Below are positions 34,884 through 43,689 of a stretch of DNA of 64,000 nt, one piece after another. Each line of letters opens with the position of its first letter. The stretch's first letter is position 1. Location: assembly GCF_902859855.1 (NCBI RefSeq), contig NZ_CADIKH010000019.1:62001-126000 (forward strand), read 5' to 3'. Source of the DNA: Paraburkholderia humisilvae. GTDB lineage: Bacteria > Pseudomonadota > Gammaproteobacteria > Burkholderiales > Burkholderiaceae. Position numbers and translations under genes: made by a program. The notes beneath the pieces are model-generated. The model searched no databases, was not told the DNA's origin, and saw only the letters and a program-made list of their open reading frames with translations.

Positions 34884-35792
34884 ATGAAACGGGCACTGCC
34901 TCCCCTCAATGCATTGCGAGCCTTTGAGGCCGCGGGTCGGCTCGGCAGCTTCAAGGACGCGGCCGCGGAATTGCACGTGACACATGGCGCGGTGAGCCAG
35001 CATGTGCGCGTGCTTGAAGAATGGCTTGCTGCCCCGCTGTTCGAGCGGCGAAACCGGCGCGTGGTGCTCACGCCGGCTGCGAAGGCCTATCTCGACGAGA
35101 TCGGTCCGGTGTTCGAGCAACTGGTGCAGGCCACCTCGAGGTACGGTATTTCCGCAGCGATTTCCCGCACGCTGTCCGTCAATTCCATTGCGACTTTCAC
35201 ATTGCGCTGGCTGGTGCCGAGACTCGCGAAATTCCATCTCGAGCATCCGGGCGTGGACGTCAACGTGGAGACGTCGAATGAGCCGGTGGAGAGCTTGAAG
35301 GAGACCTACGACGTGATCATTCGCGGCGGCCCGGATACGTTCTATGGCTATTCGATGCGGCCGTTTCTGCCCGAGGAGCGGGTGCCGGTCTGCAGTCCCG
35401 CGCTGTTGAAGCGATTGCCGATCCGGATGCCTGAAGATTTGCGCGAACATACGTTGCTGCATACGTCGAGTCTGCCGAGGCTCTGGCCGGACTGGCTCGC
35501 GAAGGCTCACGTGCCTTCATTGAACCCGGCTGCGGCGCTGACCTTCGACCACTTCTATCTGACGTTACAGGCTGCGATCGACGGCATAGGCATCGCAATG
35601 GGACCGACCGCTCTCGTCACGGACGATCTCGCCGCGGGGCGGCTGGTGATGCCGTTCGACGGTCCTCGCCTGCCTTCGCGCAGCTATTGCACCTATGTTC
35701 CTCTGGAGAGGTCCACCGACGATCGGGTGAACCTGTTTTGCGCGTGGCTTGAACGGGAGGGAGCACGTTCCCGCACCGAAGGCACGTCATAG
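34884..35792 (+). CDS. LysR-family regulator, GcvA-like
   Basis: A 302-residue regulator whose N-terminus (LPPLNALRAFEAAGRLGSF) and winged helix-turn-helix (DAAAELHVTHGAVSQHVRVLEE) are typical of the GcvA/AmpR branch of LysR proteins. The effector domain follows, with LTFDHFYLTLQAAIDGIGIAMGP near the C-terminus. It is transcribed away from the DMT transporter gene, and their shared 93-bp upstream region probably contains its operator. The inducer is unknown. The next gene, a frameshifted P-loop kinase, starts 26 bp downstream. Confidence 0.88.
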   Translation: MKRALPPLNALRAFEAAGRLGSFKDAAAELHVTHGAVSQHVRVLEEWLAAPLFERRNRRVVLTPAAKAYLDEIGPVFEQLVQATSRYGISAAISRTLSVNSIATFTLRWLVPRLAKFHLEHPGVDVNVETSNEPVESLKETYDVIIRGGPDTFYGYSMRPFLPEERVPVCSPALLKRLPIRMPEDLREHTLLHTSSLPRLWPDWLAKAHVPSLNPAAALTFDHFYLTLQAAIDGIGIAMGPTALVTDDLAAGRLVMPFDGPRLPSRSYCTYVPLERSTDDRVNLFCAWLEREGARSRTEGTS

Positions 35793-35818
35793 CGTGTTAC
35801 TGACCGGACATCCGCACG

Positions 35819-36336
35819 ATGAAGGCAGACAGAACACTGGTGATCGGAAATTCCGGTTCGGGAAAAAGCTGGCTCGCACAGCGCATCGCCGATCATTTCG
35901 GCATGCGATGCATCGACCTCGATCTGATTCACTGGCTACCGGGCGGGTACAACGTTGCGCGGGAACCTGAGGAGGCGCTGCGACGGGTCCGACATGCCGC
36001 ACAGGCGCAGCGCTGGGTCATCGAAGGCATTTACGGGGGGCTGGTCAACGAGGTTCAGACGAGCGCAACGGCACTCGTCTGGTTATGTCTTGATGAAGCG
36101 GTATGCGTTGCCAATATCCGTGAACGGGGGATTCGTCGAAACGGCAGTGTCGAATCGTTCGCTGCATTGCTGCAGTGGCGCAGAGCTATCGGACCCGAAG
36201 CGGGTCGAGTTCGTACGCTGCGCACGAAGCCATTTTCAATCGTTTCGCCGGTGAAAAAGAAGTCCTCCACAGCCGCGCTGAGATAACGGATTTCATCAAC
36301 TTGCTGCTGCTTTCGCCGCCGGCGAACAACGATTGA
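35819..36336 (+). pseudogene. FlaR-like P-loop kinase, frameshifted
   Basis: This gene encodes a small adenylate-kinase-like NTPase of the topology-modulation (FlaR) family. The N-terminus has an intact Walker A (GNSGSGKS), then DLDLIHWLPGG and RWVIEGIYGG. After residue 120 (LLQW) the frame leaves the family pattern and ends at 36286. Taking the other frame from 36177-36178 restores a normal C-terminus (AAHEAIFNRFAGEKEVL, then SRAEITDFINLLLL), ending at 36336. A single lost G in a TGG(G) run explains this. It is either a recent loss of function or a sequencing error; as read, the last third of the protein is scrambled. Confidence 0.75.
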
Positions 36337-36358
36337 GTGAAAACGGAACGACCGGTCC

Positions 36359-37309
36359 TCAAGGCCGCTGCAATGGGAACCCGCCCGCAAACGTCTGCCG
36401 GAGATAAGCAATAAACGCCGCAATTGCGCGCGGCACATGAGGCGCATACGGACGCACGACATACAACTGTTCGGCAAATGCGCCGAGCGGGCGCCAGTCC
36501 GGCAGCACGATTTCGAGCTTGCCCGCCTGCACCGCGCTTTGCGCGGTGAAATCAGGCACGAGCGCGATGCCGAGATCGTCGAGCGCCGCATCGCGCAGCG
36601 CCTCGCTGTTATTGGCCGAAAACGCGCCGTTGACCGGTACGCTGACAGGCGCCATGTGAGCTTTTCGCGCGGCTTTGTGCTCGAACGTCCAGACGCCCGA
36701 GCCGCTCGCGCGCGGGTAGGACAGACAGTCGTGCGCCGCGAGGTCCGCGGGCTGCGCGGGCCGGCCACGGCGTTTCAGATAGGCGCGCGTCGCCACCGCA
36801 ACCGAATGGGTTTCGCAAAGCTTCCACGCGACGTGCGTCTCCGGCGCTTGCGCGCTGTGCCGTATCGCCATATCGAAGCCTTCGGTCGCAATCGAGCTGA
36901 GCCGGTCCGACACTTCCAGTTGCACCTTCACTTCCGGATTGGCGCGCAGGAATTCCGACATGCGCGGCACCAGCTGCTGACGCACGAACGCCACCGGCGC
37001 GGTCACGCGAACCAGTCCGCGCGCGACGCCGGCCAATTCCCGAACTGTCGAAAAGACCGACGCGATCTCGTCGTAGCGCGGCCGGGTGCTTTCCACGAGA
37101 CGTTGACCGGCCTCGGTGAAGCGCACACTGCGTGTGGTGCGCTGCACGAGCGGCACGCCGGCCGCGCGTTCCAGTTCGGCAATACGCTGGCTCATCGCCG
37201 CCTTGCTGACCCCGAGGCGCGCGGCCGCGGCCGTGTACGAACCCTGTTCAGCCAGTACCGTCAGCCAGTGCAGGTGCACCCAGAGCCCTTCGATCTTTTG
37301 CGTGTCCAT
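36359..37309 (-). CDS. LysR-family regulator, divergent from mmsA
   Basis: A LysR regulator of about 316 residues with an N-terminal winged helix (GSYTAAAARLGVSKAAMSQRIAELE, RTTRSVRFTEAG) and the CrgA-like effector domain (GLVRVTAPVAFVRQQLVPRM, EGFDMAIRH, LGIALVPDFTAQ). ATG 37309 was chosen for the start because it gives a normal N-terminal length; in-frame starts at 37327 and 37345 are possible and none has a strong ribosome-binding site. It is transcribed divergently from mmsA, with about 107 bp between, and is the likely controller of that gene. Confidence 0.85.
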   Translation of the reverse strand: MDTQKIEGLWVHLHWLTVLAEQGSYTAAAARLGVSKAAMSQRIAELERAAGVPLVQRTTRSVRFTEAGQRLVESTRPRYDEIASVFSTVRELAGVARGLVRVTAPVAFVRQQLVPRMSEFLRANPEVKVQLEVSDRLSSIATEGFDMAIRHSAQAPETHVAWKLCETHSVAVATRAYLKRRGRPAQPADLAAHDCLSYPRASGSGVWTFEHKAARKAHMAPVSVPVNGAFSANNSEALRDAALDDLGIALVPDFTAQSAVQAGKLEIVLPDWRPLGAFAEQLYVVRPYAPHVPRAIAAFIAYLRQTFAGGFPLQRP

Positions 37310-37416
37310 CGGCGGATTGTTCACCATAGAAAACAATAATTTCAATGTTACCGCCTTTGCATGCCCGCCGATGATTCATACACTGCAGTCACAGCACTTA
37401 CCGTAAAGGAACGGAT

Positions 37417-38928
37417 ATGCAAGCCTATACAGACACTGCGGACGTCACGCATTTCATCCACGGCGAACCGGTGCGTAGCACGGGCCAGCGCACGCAGCCG
37501 ATTTTCAATCCGGCGACGGGCGAACGGCCGCGCAAGCTGCTGCTTGGCGAGGCGGCGGATGTCGATGCGGCCGTGGCGAGTGCGAAGGCCGCGTTCCCGA
37601 AATGGGGCAATACGCCGCCGATTCGCCGTGCGCGCGTGATGCTGCGCTTTCTCGAACTGATGAACAAACATCGCGACGAACTGGCCGCGATCATTACCGC
37701 GGAACACGGCAAGGTGTTCTCGGATGCGCAAGGCGAAGTGGCGCGCGGTATCGATGTGGTCGAATTCGCGTGCGGCATTCCGCAGCTGCTGAAGGGCGAT
37801 TACACGGAACAGGTGTCGACGGATATCGATAACTGGACCGTGCGGCAGCCGCTCGGTGTGGTCGCCGGCATTACGCCGTTCAATTTCCCGTGCATGGTGC
37901 CGTGCTGGATGTTCCCGGTCGCGATTGCGACGGGCAATACGTTTATCCTCAAGCCGAGCGAGCGCGATCCGTCGGCCTCGCTGTTCATGGCGAAGCTGCT
38001 GAAAGAAGCGGGTCTGCCCGATGGTGTCTTTAACGTCGTGCAAGGCGACAAGGTCGTCGTCGACGCGTTGCTGGTTCACCCGGATGTGAAGGCAGTCAGC
38101 TTTGTCGGTTCGACGCCGATTGCGAACTATATCTACGAAACCGGTGCGAAACACGGCAAGCGCGTGCAGGCGCTCGGCGGCGCGAAGAACCATCTGGTCG
38201 TGATGCCTGACGCGGATCTCGAGAAGACGGTCGACGCGTTGATCGGTGCGGGTTACGGCTCGGCTGGCGAACGTTGCATGGCGGTCTCCGTTGCGGTGCT
38301 GGTCGGCGATGTGGCTGACAAAATCATTCCGCGTCTTGCGCAGCGTGCGCGCGATCTCATCATCAAGAACGGCATGGAGCCCGATGCGGAAATGGGCCCG
38401 ATCGTTACGCGCCAGGCGCTGGAGCGCATCGAAGGCTATATCGAACTGGGTGTGCAGGAGGGCGCGAAGCTGGTGGTCGACGGCCGCGGCCTGAAAGTGA
38501 AGGGTCATGAAGACGGCTTCTTTACGGGCGGTACGCTGTTCGATCACGTGACGCCTGAGATGCGCATCTACAAGGAAGAAATCTTTGGGCCGGTGCTGTC
38601 ATGCGTGCGCGTCAACGATTTCACCGAGGCGGTTGATCTGATCAATGCGCACGAATTCGGTAATGGCGTCGCATGCTTTACGCGTGACGGACATGTCGCG
38701 CGCGAATTCGCGCGTCGCATCGAAGTGGGTATGGTCGGCATCAACGTACCGATTCCGGTGCCGATGGCGTGGCATGGCTTCGGCGGCTGGAAGCGCAGCC
38801 TGTTCGGCGATATGCACGCGTATGGCGAAGAAGGTGTGCGCTTCTATACGAAACAGAAGTCGATCATGCAGCGCTGGCCCGAAAGCATCGAAAAGGGCGC
38901 TGAGTTTGCGATGCCGACTGCGAAGTAA
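37417..38928 (+). CDS. mmsA: Methylmalonate-semialdehyde dehydrogenase (CoA-acylating)
   Basis: A 503-residue aldehyde dehydrogenase that converts methylmalonate or malonate semialdehyde to propionyl- or acetyl-CoA in valine, beta-alanine and myo-inositol breakdown. The MmsA subfamily features are the PFNFPCMVPCWMFPVAIATGN segment, KPSERDPSASLFMA, and the active-site Cys in GYGSAGERCMA. The C-terminal GGWKRSLFGDMHAYGEEGVRFYT also fits. Length is normal. It is followed by a strong intrinsic terminator, so it is a single-gene unit. If the PI-PLC locus releases inositol, MmsA could serve its catabolism, but the other iol genes are not here. Confidence 0.95.
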   Translation: MQAYTDTADVTHFIHGEPVRSTGQRTQPIFNPATGERPRKLLLGEAADVDAAVASAKAAFPKWGNTPPIRRARVMLRFLELMNKHRDELAAIITAEHGKVFSDAQGEVARGIDVVEFACGIPQLLKGDYTEQVSTDIDNWTVRQPLGVVAGITPFNFPCMVPCWMFPVAIATGNTFILKPSERDPSASLFMAKLLKEAGLPDGVFNVVQGDKVVVDALLVHPDVKAVSFVGSTPIANYIYETGAKHGKRVQALGGAKNHLVVMPDADLEKTVDALIGAGYGSAGERCMAVSVAVLVGDVADKIIPRLAQRARDLIIKNGMEPDAEMGPIVTRQALERIEGYIELGVQEGAKLVVDGRGLKVKGHEDGFFTGGTLFDHVTPEMRIYKEEIFGPVLSCVRVNDFTEAVDLINAHEFGNGVACFTRDGHVAREFARRIEVGMVGINVPIPVPMAWHGFGGWKRSLFGDMHAYGEEGVRFYTKQKSIMQRWPESIEKGAEFAMPTAK

Positions 38929-38952
38929 CACCGGGTTGTCGATCAGGTGACG

Positions 38953-38984
38953 AACGCCGCGTGCGCATGCACGCGGCGTTTTCT
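38953..38984 (+). terminator. Intrinsic terminator of mmsA
   Basis: A perfect 12-bp GC-rich stem (AACGCCGCGTGC and its complement) with a GCAT loop at 38953-38980 is followed by TTCT on the plus strand. It begins 24 bp after the mmsA stop. Confidence 0.8.
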
Positions 38985-39146
38985 ATTGGCGCGCACGATG
39001 GGAGACGCACGTGAGGTCAACCTGTACGCGTGATCGCTCGGTTGCTTTGTTCCGGTTGCTTAAGAGACTTTTTACCGGCGAGCGGTTGACCGCTTGCATA
39101 TGGAAAGAGATGATCGTCCGTAGGACTGTTTCGACAAGGACATGAC

Positions 39147-40247
39147 ATGAACACTCGTGCCAAAGATCAATCTCTTCTGCAGATGCTAAGCATCTCGAAA
39201 CCGATCATTCAGGCGCCGATGGCTGGTGTCAGTACGCCGGCATTGGCTGCTGCGGTATCGAATGCGGGCGGCCTCGGCTCGCTAGGTGTGGGCGCGATGA
39301 AAGCAGAGGCGGCGCGCAAGACGATTAGAGACACGCGCGCACTGACCGACAAGCCTTTCAACATCAACGTGTTTACGCACGCGCCGGCGGTAGCCGATGC
39401 AGCCGTCGAGAAAGCGTGGCTGAACTGGCTTGCACCGCTTTTCGCCAGCTATGGTGCGAGCGCACCTGAGAAGCTGAGCGAAATCTATACGAGCTTTGTT
39501 GAAGATCAGGCGATGCTCGACGTCTTTCTCGAAGAAAAACCGGCGGTGGTGAGCTTCCACTTCGGACTGCCGTCGCAGAAGATCATCGATGCGCTGCAGA
39601 ACGCGGGAATTACGCTATTCGCATCGGCAACCAACCTGAACGAAGCCGCGGCGGCGGTCGATGCGGGTGTCGACGCGCTGGTTGCGCAAGGCATCGAAGC
39701 GGGCGGCCACCGAGGCATGTTCGATCCCGACGTGTTCGACGAAGGAATCGGCACGTTTGCACTGACGCGTCTTCTGGTCGAGAAATTCGAGCTTCCGGTG
39801 ATTGCGGCCGGGGGGATCATGGATGGCGCGGGCATTGCGGCGGCACTCGCGCTTGGCGCACAGGCGGCGCAGCTCGGCACCGCATTCGTTGCATGTCCCG
39901 AGACGTCGATCGATGAAGGCTATCGAGCGGCGCTACTCAGTGATGGGGCGCAGCATACGATTCTGACGTCGGCCATCTCGGGCAGACCGGCACGCGCGAT
40001 GATGAACCGGTTCGCCGAACTGGGCCGCGAAGCCAATCTGCCGCCAACCCCTCAGTATCCGATCGCCTACGACGCCGGCAAGGCCTTGCATGCGGCGGCG
40101 AAAGCAAAGGGCGAATTCGGCTACGGCGCGCAATGGGCTGGCCAGGCCGCTGCGCTGGCGCGCTCGTTACCGGCCGCGGAGCTGGTCGCGGCGCTCGATG
40201 CGGAGCTCCGGGAAGCCGTCCGGCGCTTACAGCAGTACGGCGGCTAA
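39147..40247 (+). CDS. Nitronate monooxygenase (2-nitropropane dioxygenase family)
   Basis: A 366-residue FMN-dependent TIM-barrel enzyme that oxidises alkyl nitronates. Recognisable are the N-terminal PIIQAPMAGVSTPALAAAVS and SNAGGLGSLGVG, the catalytic-His block AQGIEAGGHRGMF, and the FMN phosphate site VIAAGGIMDGAGIAAALALGA. GTAFVACPETSIDEGYR completes the signature. Family length is normal. It stands alone, with a long hairpin directly after the stop codon. A decayed relative is found at 44184-44563. Confidence 0.9.
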   Translation: MNTRAKDQSLLQMLSISKPIIQAPMAGVSTPALAAAVSNAGGLGSLGVGAMKAEAARKTIRDTRALTDKPFNINVFTHAPAVADAAVEKAWLNWLAPLFASYGASAPEKLSEIYTSFVEDQAMLDVFLEEKPAVVSFHFGLPSQKIIDALQNAGITLFASATNLNEAAAAVDAGVDALVAQGIEAGGHRGMFDPDVFDEGIGTFALTRLLVEKFELPVIAAGGIMDGAGIAAALALGAQAAQLGTAFVACPETSIDEGYRAALLSDGAQHTILTSAISGRPARAMMNRFAELGREANLPPTPQYPIAYDAGKALHAAAKAKGEFGYGAQWAGQAAALARSLPAAELVAALDAELREAVRRLQQYGG

Positions 40248-40267
40248 TACACCGACACCGCTCTGTC

Positions 40268-40327
40268 CAACGGCGACATGCCCGATTGTGCGCGACGTGC
40301 GTCGCGTCATCGGGCATGTCGCCGTTG
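40268..40327. repeat. Long inverted repeat (19-bp arms) with nested hairpin
   Basis: Perfect 19-bp arms (40268-40286 and 40309-40327; first arm CAACGGCGACATGCCCGAT) enclose a 22-base loop that itself contains CGCGAC-GTGC-GTCGCG. It begins 21 bp after the nitronate monooxygenase stop and lies between convergent genes. There is no U-tract, so it may be a Rho-independent-like end or an RNA-stabilising or cruciform structure. Confidence 0.8.
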
Positions 40328-40408
40328 CCGCTATGCTGATGTGAAGAAGATCTGAAAAGGTCGGTTCCGATCAGCCGATAATCACGGAGCCGCAACATCG
40401 CCTGATCG

Positions 40409-40645
40409 TCACGCAGGCTTCGATTTTCTCAGTCGCCGGAATTCGTCGACTGGCAAACCACCCCAGCCCCAGTTTTCCTTCTCGACTTCCTGAATCACCA
40501 CAAACGTGGCCTCCAACGGCTTGTTGAGTACGTTCAGCAGAACTTCGCTCACGCCCTTGATCAGCTGCGCCTTTTCATCCGGCGTGACTGCGTCCCTGCC
40601 GGGCGCCGATCCTTCGCGGGTTACCTGAATGGTCACGATTGGCAT
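40409..40645 (-). CDS. 4-oxalocrotonate tautomerase family protein
   Basis: A 78-residue tautomerase. The start at ATG 40645 leaves Pro as residue 2, the catalytic base after Met removal (MPIVTIQVTREG). The rest of the family pattern is seen in TPDEKAQLIKGVSEVLLNVLNKP and FVVIQEVEKENWGWGG. The enzymes act as small oligomers and interconvert keto and enol acids, or serve cis-CaaD-like reactions. The frame stays open for 63 codons upstream but that part is not family-like and crosses a terminator. Its promoter must lie between the terminator at 40690 and its start, or it depends on read-through. Confidence 0.85.
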   Translation of the reverse strand: MPIVTIQVTREGSAPGRDAVTPDEKAQLIKGVSEVLLNVLNKPLEATFVVIQEVEKENWGWGGLPVDEFRRLRKSKPA

Positions 40646-40689
40646 GGAAATCTCCGTCATGTGAGACGTTAAATGAACACATACACAGA

Positions 40690-40715
40690 AAAAAGGCGCC
40701 GTCGCCGGCGCCTTG
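40690..40715 (-). terminator. Intrinsic terminator downstream of the SDR gene
   Basis: On the minus strand a perfect 8-bp stem (AAGGCGCC and its complement, 6-base loop) is followed by six T residues. It lies 25 bp after the SDR stop codon and separates the SDR from the tautomerase gene. Confidence 0.88.
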
Positions 40716-40739
40716 TCGGATTGCACGGCGAGCCGTGAC

Positions 40740-41450
40740 TTAATGGCCTGCGCTTTGGCCGCCGTCCACGTGCAGGATTTCGCCGGTGACGAACGGCGCG
40801 TCATCGAGGTACAACACCGCGTTGACGATATCACTCATTTCGCCCATATGGCCGACCGGGTGGAGCGCGCCGAGCGCGTCATGCGTTTCCGGTGCATGCA
40901 TCGGCGACTTGATGATGCCGGGCGACACCGCATTGGCGCGGATGCCGGTCTTCGCGTATTCAATGGCGAGTGATTTGGTCGCCGCGTTCAGGCCGCCCTT
41001 CGTCAGCGACGCGAGTACCGACGGCACACCGGAGACCGCATGGTCCGCGAGCGTGGTCGTGATCTGAACCAGGTGACCGCTGCGGTTTTTTTCCATCTGC
41101 TCGATCGCGAGCTGCGTGATATGGAAGAAGCCGCTTACGTTCACGTTCAGGACAGCCGCATAATCTTCCGCCGTATATTGCGTGAACGGCTTCGCAATGA
41201 AGATGCCCGCGTTGTTGACCAGCGTGTCGACGCGGCCGAAGTGGCTGACGGCGGCGTCGATTGCGCGTTTCGCGACGCCGCGGTCACCGACGTCGCCAGC
41301 GATCGCGACGATGCCCGGGTCGTCCGACTGCTTGATCGAACGGGCGACTGCGACGACGCCGTAGCCTTTTTCACGGAACGCTTTAACCAGTTCTGCGCCA
41401 ATACCTTGCGATGCACCGGTGACGACGACGACTTTCTTCGGGTTGCTCAT
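40740..41450 (-). CDS. Short-chain dehydrogenase/reductase lacking the catalytic Tyr
   Basis: A 236-residue SDR with an intact nucleotide site (TGASQGIG), NNAG and the C-terminal VSPGIIKSPMH and VTGEILHVDGG. The catalytic centre is odd. The lysine of YxxxK is present in SLTKGGLNAATKSLAIEY, but four residues before it there is alanine and no tyrosine, and the usual ISS before it reads ITTT. The canonical Ser-Tyr-Lys triad is therefore reduced to Lys. It may use a different residue, bind cofactor without catalysis, or be a distinct subfamily. It is monocistronic, with a strong terminator after it. Confidence 0.85.
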   Translation of the reverse strand: MSNPKKVVVVTGASQGIGAELVKAFREKGYGVVAVARSIKQSDDPGIVAIAGDVGDRGVAKRAIDAAVSHFGRVDTLVNNAGIFIAKPFTQYTAEDYAAVLNVNVSGFFHITQLAIEQMEKNRSGHLVQITTTLADHAVSGVPSVLASLTKGGLNAATKSLAIEYAKTGIRANAVSPGIIKSPMHAPETHDALGALHPVGHMGEMSDIVNAVLYLDDAPFVTGEILHVDGGQSAGH

Positions 41451-41922
41451 GATGGACCTCAGTTCAGTGGTTGGTTGGTGGATCGAGCCAGCGGCATCGA
41501 CTGATCGTCAATTTAGGCAACCTGAGGACGTTTGCGTAGACCCGCCGTGGACAAAGAGACTTAACTGCGAGGAACAAATCCGCGTTGGGTCACGCGCACC
41601 AACGGCATCTGAACGTTGCGAGGTCCGGAAACAGGCGTGGGAGCGAGTGACGGGGATCGGAATCGAGGGGCTACGGCACATTGTTGACCCGGTGTAACAA
41701 CCGTTGTTACATGCGGGTATGCATGCGCGCGATGTCCGTTATGCGGTGCGTCAGACGGGAACGTACCGCACGAAGCGTGCCGCATGCGGTGCGCATCGCT
41801 GCAGGTCAGACGAAACTGAGGCAACATTCGACCGCGCCGGTGCAGGGCGGCCGCGTGTGGATGCGCGCCACGGACGCATCGGGAAACGATCGATCGGTAG
41901 GGAAAACGGAGGGCGTCGCTAG
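41451..41922. other. Divergent intergenic region between SDR and LysR genes
   Basis: About 470 bp lie between two divergently read genes. Apart from the inverted repeat at 41693-41711 I find no gene; short frames here look like chance in high-GC DNA. Both promoters should be within it. Confidence 0.5.
41693..41711. promoter_or_regulatory. Inverted repeat TGTAACAA-CCG-TTGTTACA
   Basis: Perfect 8-bp arms with a 3-base centre, flanked by ACCCG and CGGGT outside the arms, lie midway between the divergent SDR and LysR genes. Size and symmetry suit a dimeric repressor or LysR operator. The bound protein is unknown. Confidence 0.6.
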
Positions 41923-42882
41923 ATGGATACGTTCCGCAACATGAAGATCTTCGTCGAAGTCGCCGAAGCAGGGAGCTTTACGGGTGCTGCGCAGCAACTC
42001 GACACGACCACGGGCTATGTGTCGCGCTCGGTGTCCGAACTCGAAGCGCATTTGCGCACGCGGCTGCTCAATCGGACCACGCGCAGAATCGCGCTGACCG
42101 AAGCGGGCGAGCGCTATCTGCAACGGTGTCTGGCGATTCTCGATTCCGTCAGCGACGCGGAGCTCGAAGCATCCGAAGCGCATGCAAGACCCGCTGGCAC
42201 GCTCAGGGTGCATTCGATGTCGAGCATTGGTCAGAACTACGTGGTGCCGGCGGTGGCCGCCTTTCAGGAGCGCTACCCGGCGGTGACGGTCGATCTGACC
42301 TTGTCACAGAACGTGCCCGATCTGCTGGAGGATGGCTATGACGTCGCGCTGCGTTCAACCCCTCGGCCGTTGCCGGATTCGAATTACATTTCGCACCAGC
42401 TCGGCACCATACATGGCGTGCTGTGCGCGTCGCCGGCTTACCTCGAGTTGCACGGCCGCCCGGAATCGGTGGAGGACCTCGCGAATCACACCTGTCTGCA
42501 GGTGGCCATTCCGATTTTCCCGTCGGATCGCTGGACATTGATCGGCCCGAACGGAGAGCGCGAGTTTCTTCTGCCGCAGGCGCGCTTTCGCGTGAACTTG
42601 CCGGATGCGATGGCGACGGCGCTGCACGAAGGGATGGGAGTCGGGGCATTGCCCATGCTGACGGTACGCGCGGCGTTTCGTAACGGCACGTTGGTGCGCG
42701 TGTTGCCCGAATATCATTTGCAGGATCTGAACATCTACCTGGTCTATGCGTCGCGCCAGTATCTGGATGCGAAGATCAGAGCGTGGGTCGAGTTCCTGAA
42801 GGAATGGGTTGCCGACGCGTTACGTGAGGACGCGATAGTCCTGGCCGGCACAGCGGGCGCGGACGAACCGGACGCGGCATAA
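41923..42882 (+). CDS. LysR-family regulator
   Basis: A 319-residue regulator of the CrgA/DsdC-like group. The N-terminal FRNMKIFVEVAEAGSFTGAAQQL is followed by the helix-turn-helix (TTTGYVSRSVSELEAHL, RTTRRIALTEAG) and an effector-binding domain (GTLRVHSMSSIGQNYVVPAV, LEDGYDVALRST, GMGVGALPMLTVRAAF). The C-terminus is a little long and Ala-rich. It is divergent from the Tyr-less SDR, with a symmetric candidate operator in between, and is probably its regulator. Confidence 0.88.
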   Translation: MDTFRNMKIFVEVAEAGSFTGAAQQLDTTTGYVSRSVSELEAHLRTRLLNRTTRRIALTEAGERYLQRCLAILDSVSDAELEASEAHARPAGTLRVHSMSSIGQNYVVPAVAAFQERYPAVTVDLTLSQNVPDLLEDGYDVALRSTPRPLPDSNYISHQLGTIHGVLCASPAYLELHGRPESVEDLANHTCLQVAIPIFPSDRWTLIGPNGEREFLLPQARFRVNLPDAMATALHEGMGVGALPMLTVRAAFRNGTLVRVLPEYHLQDLNIYLVYASRQYLDAKIRAWVEFLKEWVADALREDAIVLAGTAGADEPDAA

Positions 42883-42925
42883 GCGCAGCGACGAGAAAGG
42901 ACGCTAAAGGACGTGTGAGGGAAAA

Positions 42926-43461
42926 TTATTCGTGTGGCTCAAAGTACGGCAACACGTCGCGCTGGAGGCTGTCGAGTATTTCCAGGTAGCTGCGTGGCGT
43001 GACCTTCGGATTTAAAGCGACGTGCACGATACCCGCATCGCGCGCCTGCTCGAGGAACCCGCGTAGCGCACCACTGCCGATCGCGAAACCGCCCCTGATA
43101 CGCTGGAAGGCAAAGTCCGGTTGCGGGTGAAGATAGAGAAACCCCCCAATGCGAGCGGCTTCACGCAATTGTCTTTTCCATCAGCGTCAACAGGGTTCAC
43201 CTGATCGACGGCCTTGTTCAATTCGACCGCGTCGTTCCATTCGCGGACAAACGGCTTCAGGCGCGCGGGCTCCGGTACGAAGCCCATGTACCCGTCCATA
43301 TGCGTTGCGATCCAGTCGAGCGTCTGCTGCGAGCGGCCGACCGCGAGCGTCGGTACCTTGCCGTGCATCGGCTTCGGCAACAGGTTCAGCGAGCCGTCCG
43401 AATGGCCGAAACGGGACGACGCGAAATGCGGGAAGGTCTGTTCGCTTGCGCTGCGAAACAC
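42926..43461 (-). pseudogene. Luciferase-like flavin monooxygenase, 5'-truncated and frameshifted
   Basis: On the minus strand the C-terminal half of a luciferase-type (LLM class) oxidoreductase is readable in two frames. The first piece has PHFASSRFGHSDGSLNLLPKP, HGKVPTLAVGRSQQTLDWIA and MGFVPEPARLKPFVREW. The second continues with IGGFLYLHPQPDF, GSGALRGFLEQARDAGI and SYLEILDSLQRDVLPYF. The frame changes inside a run of six G residues near 43145-43150. The N-terminal part of the TIM barrel is missing altogether. It is a dead gene next to another oxidoreductase relic (44184-44563). Confidence 0.8.
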
Positions 43462-43689
43462 CCTGCCGCTAGTAACTGTCGATACACCGTGTCAAGAACG
43501 GCGGGCATCCGGGTCGGCCGTTGGTAATGGGACCGGCCAATGTCGAAATGGAATGGCTTCCATTCACGAGGATTCAGTAAACAATGCTGTGAAAGCGGTG
43601 ACCTTAATCTTGAGCGACCTCCTGCCTAGAATGGTCTTCATGAGTTGCGGACACGGGTTCGCAACACCATGCAATCAACGGAGGTCATC

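Noticed and set aside
37417..38928. Functional link of mmsA to myo-inositol from the PI-PLC locus
   Set aside because: MmsA also serves valine and beta-alanine breakdown, none of the other iol genes are present, and it is 4.9 kb away under its own LysR regulator.
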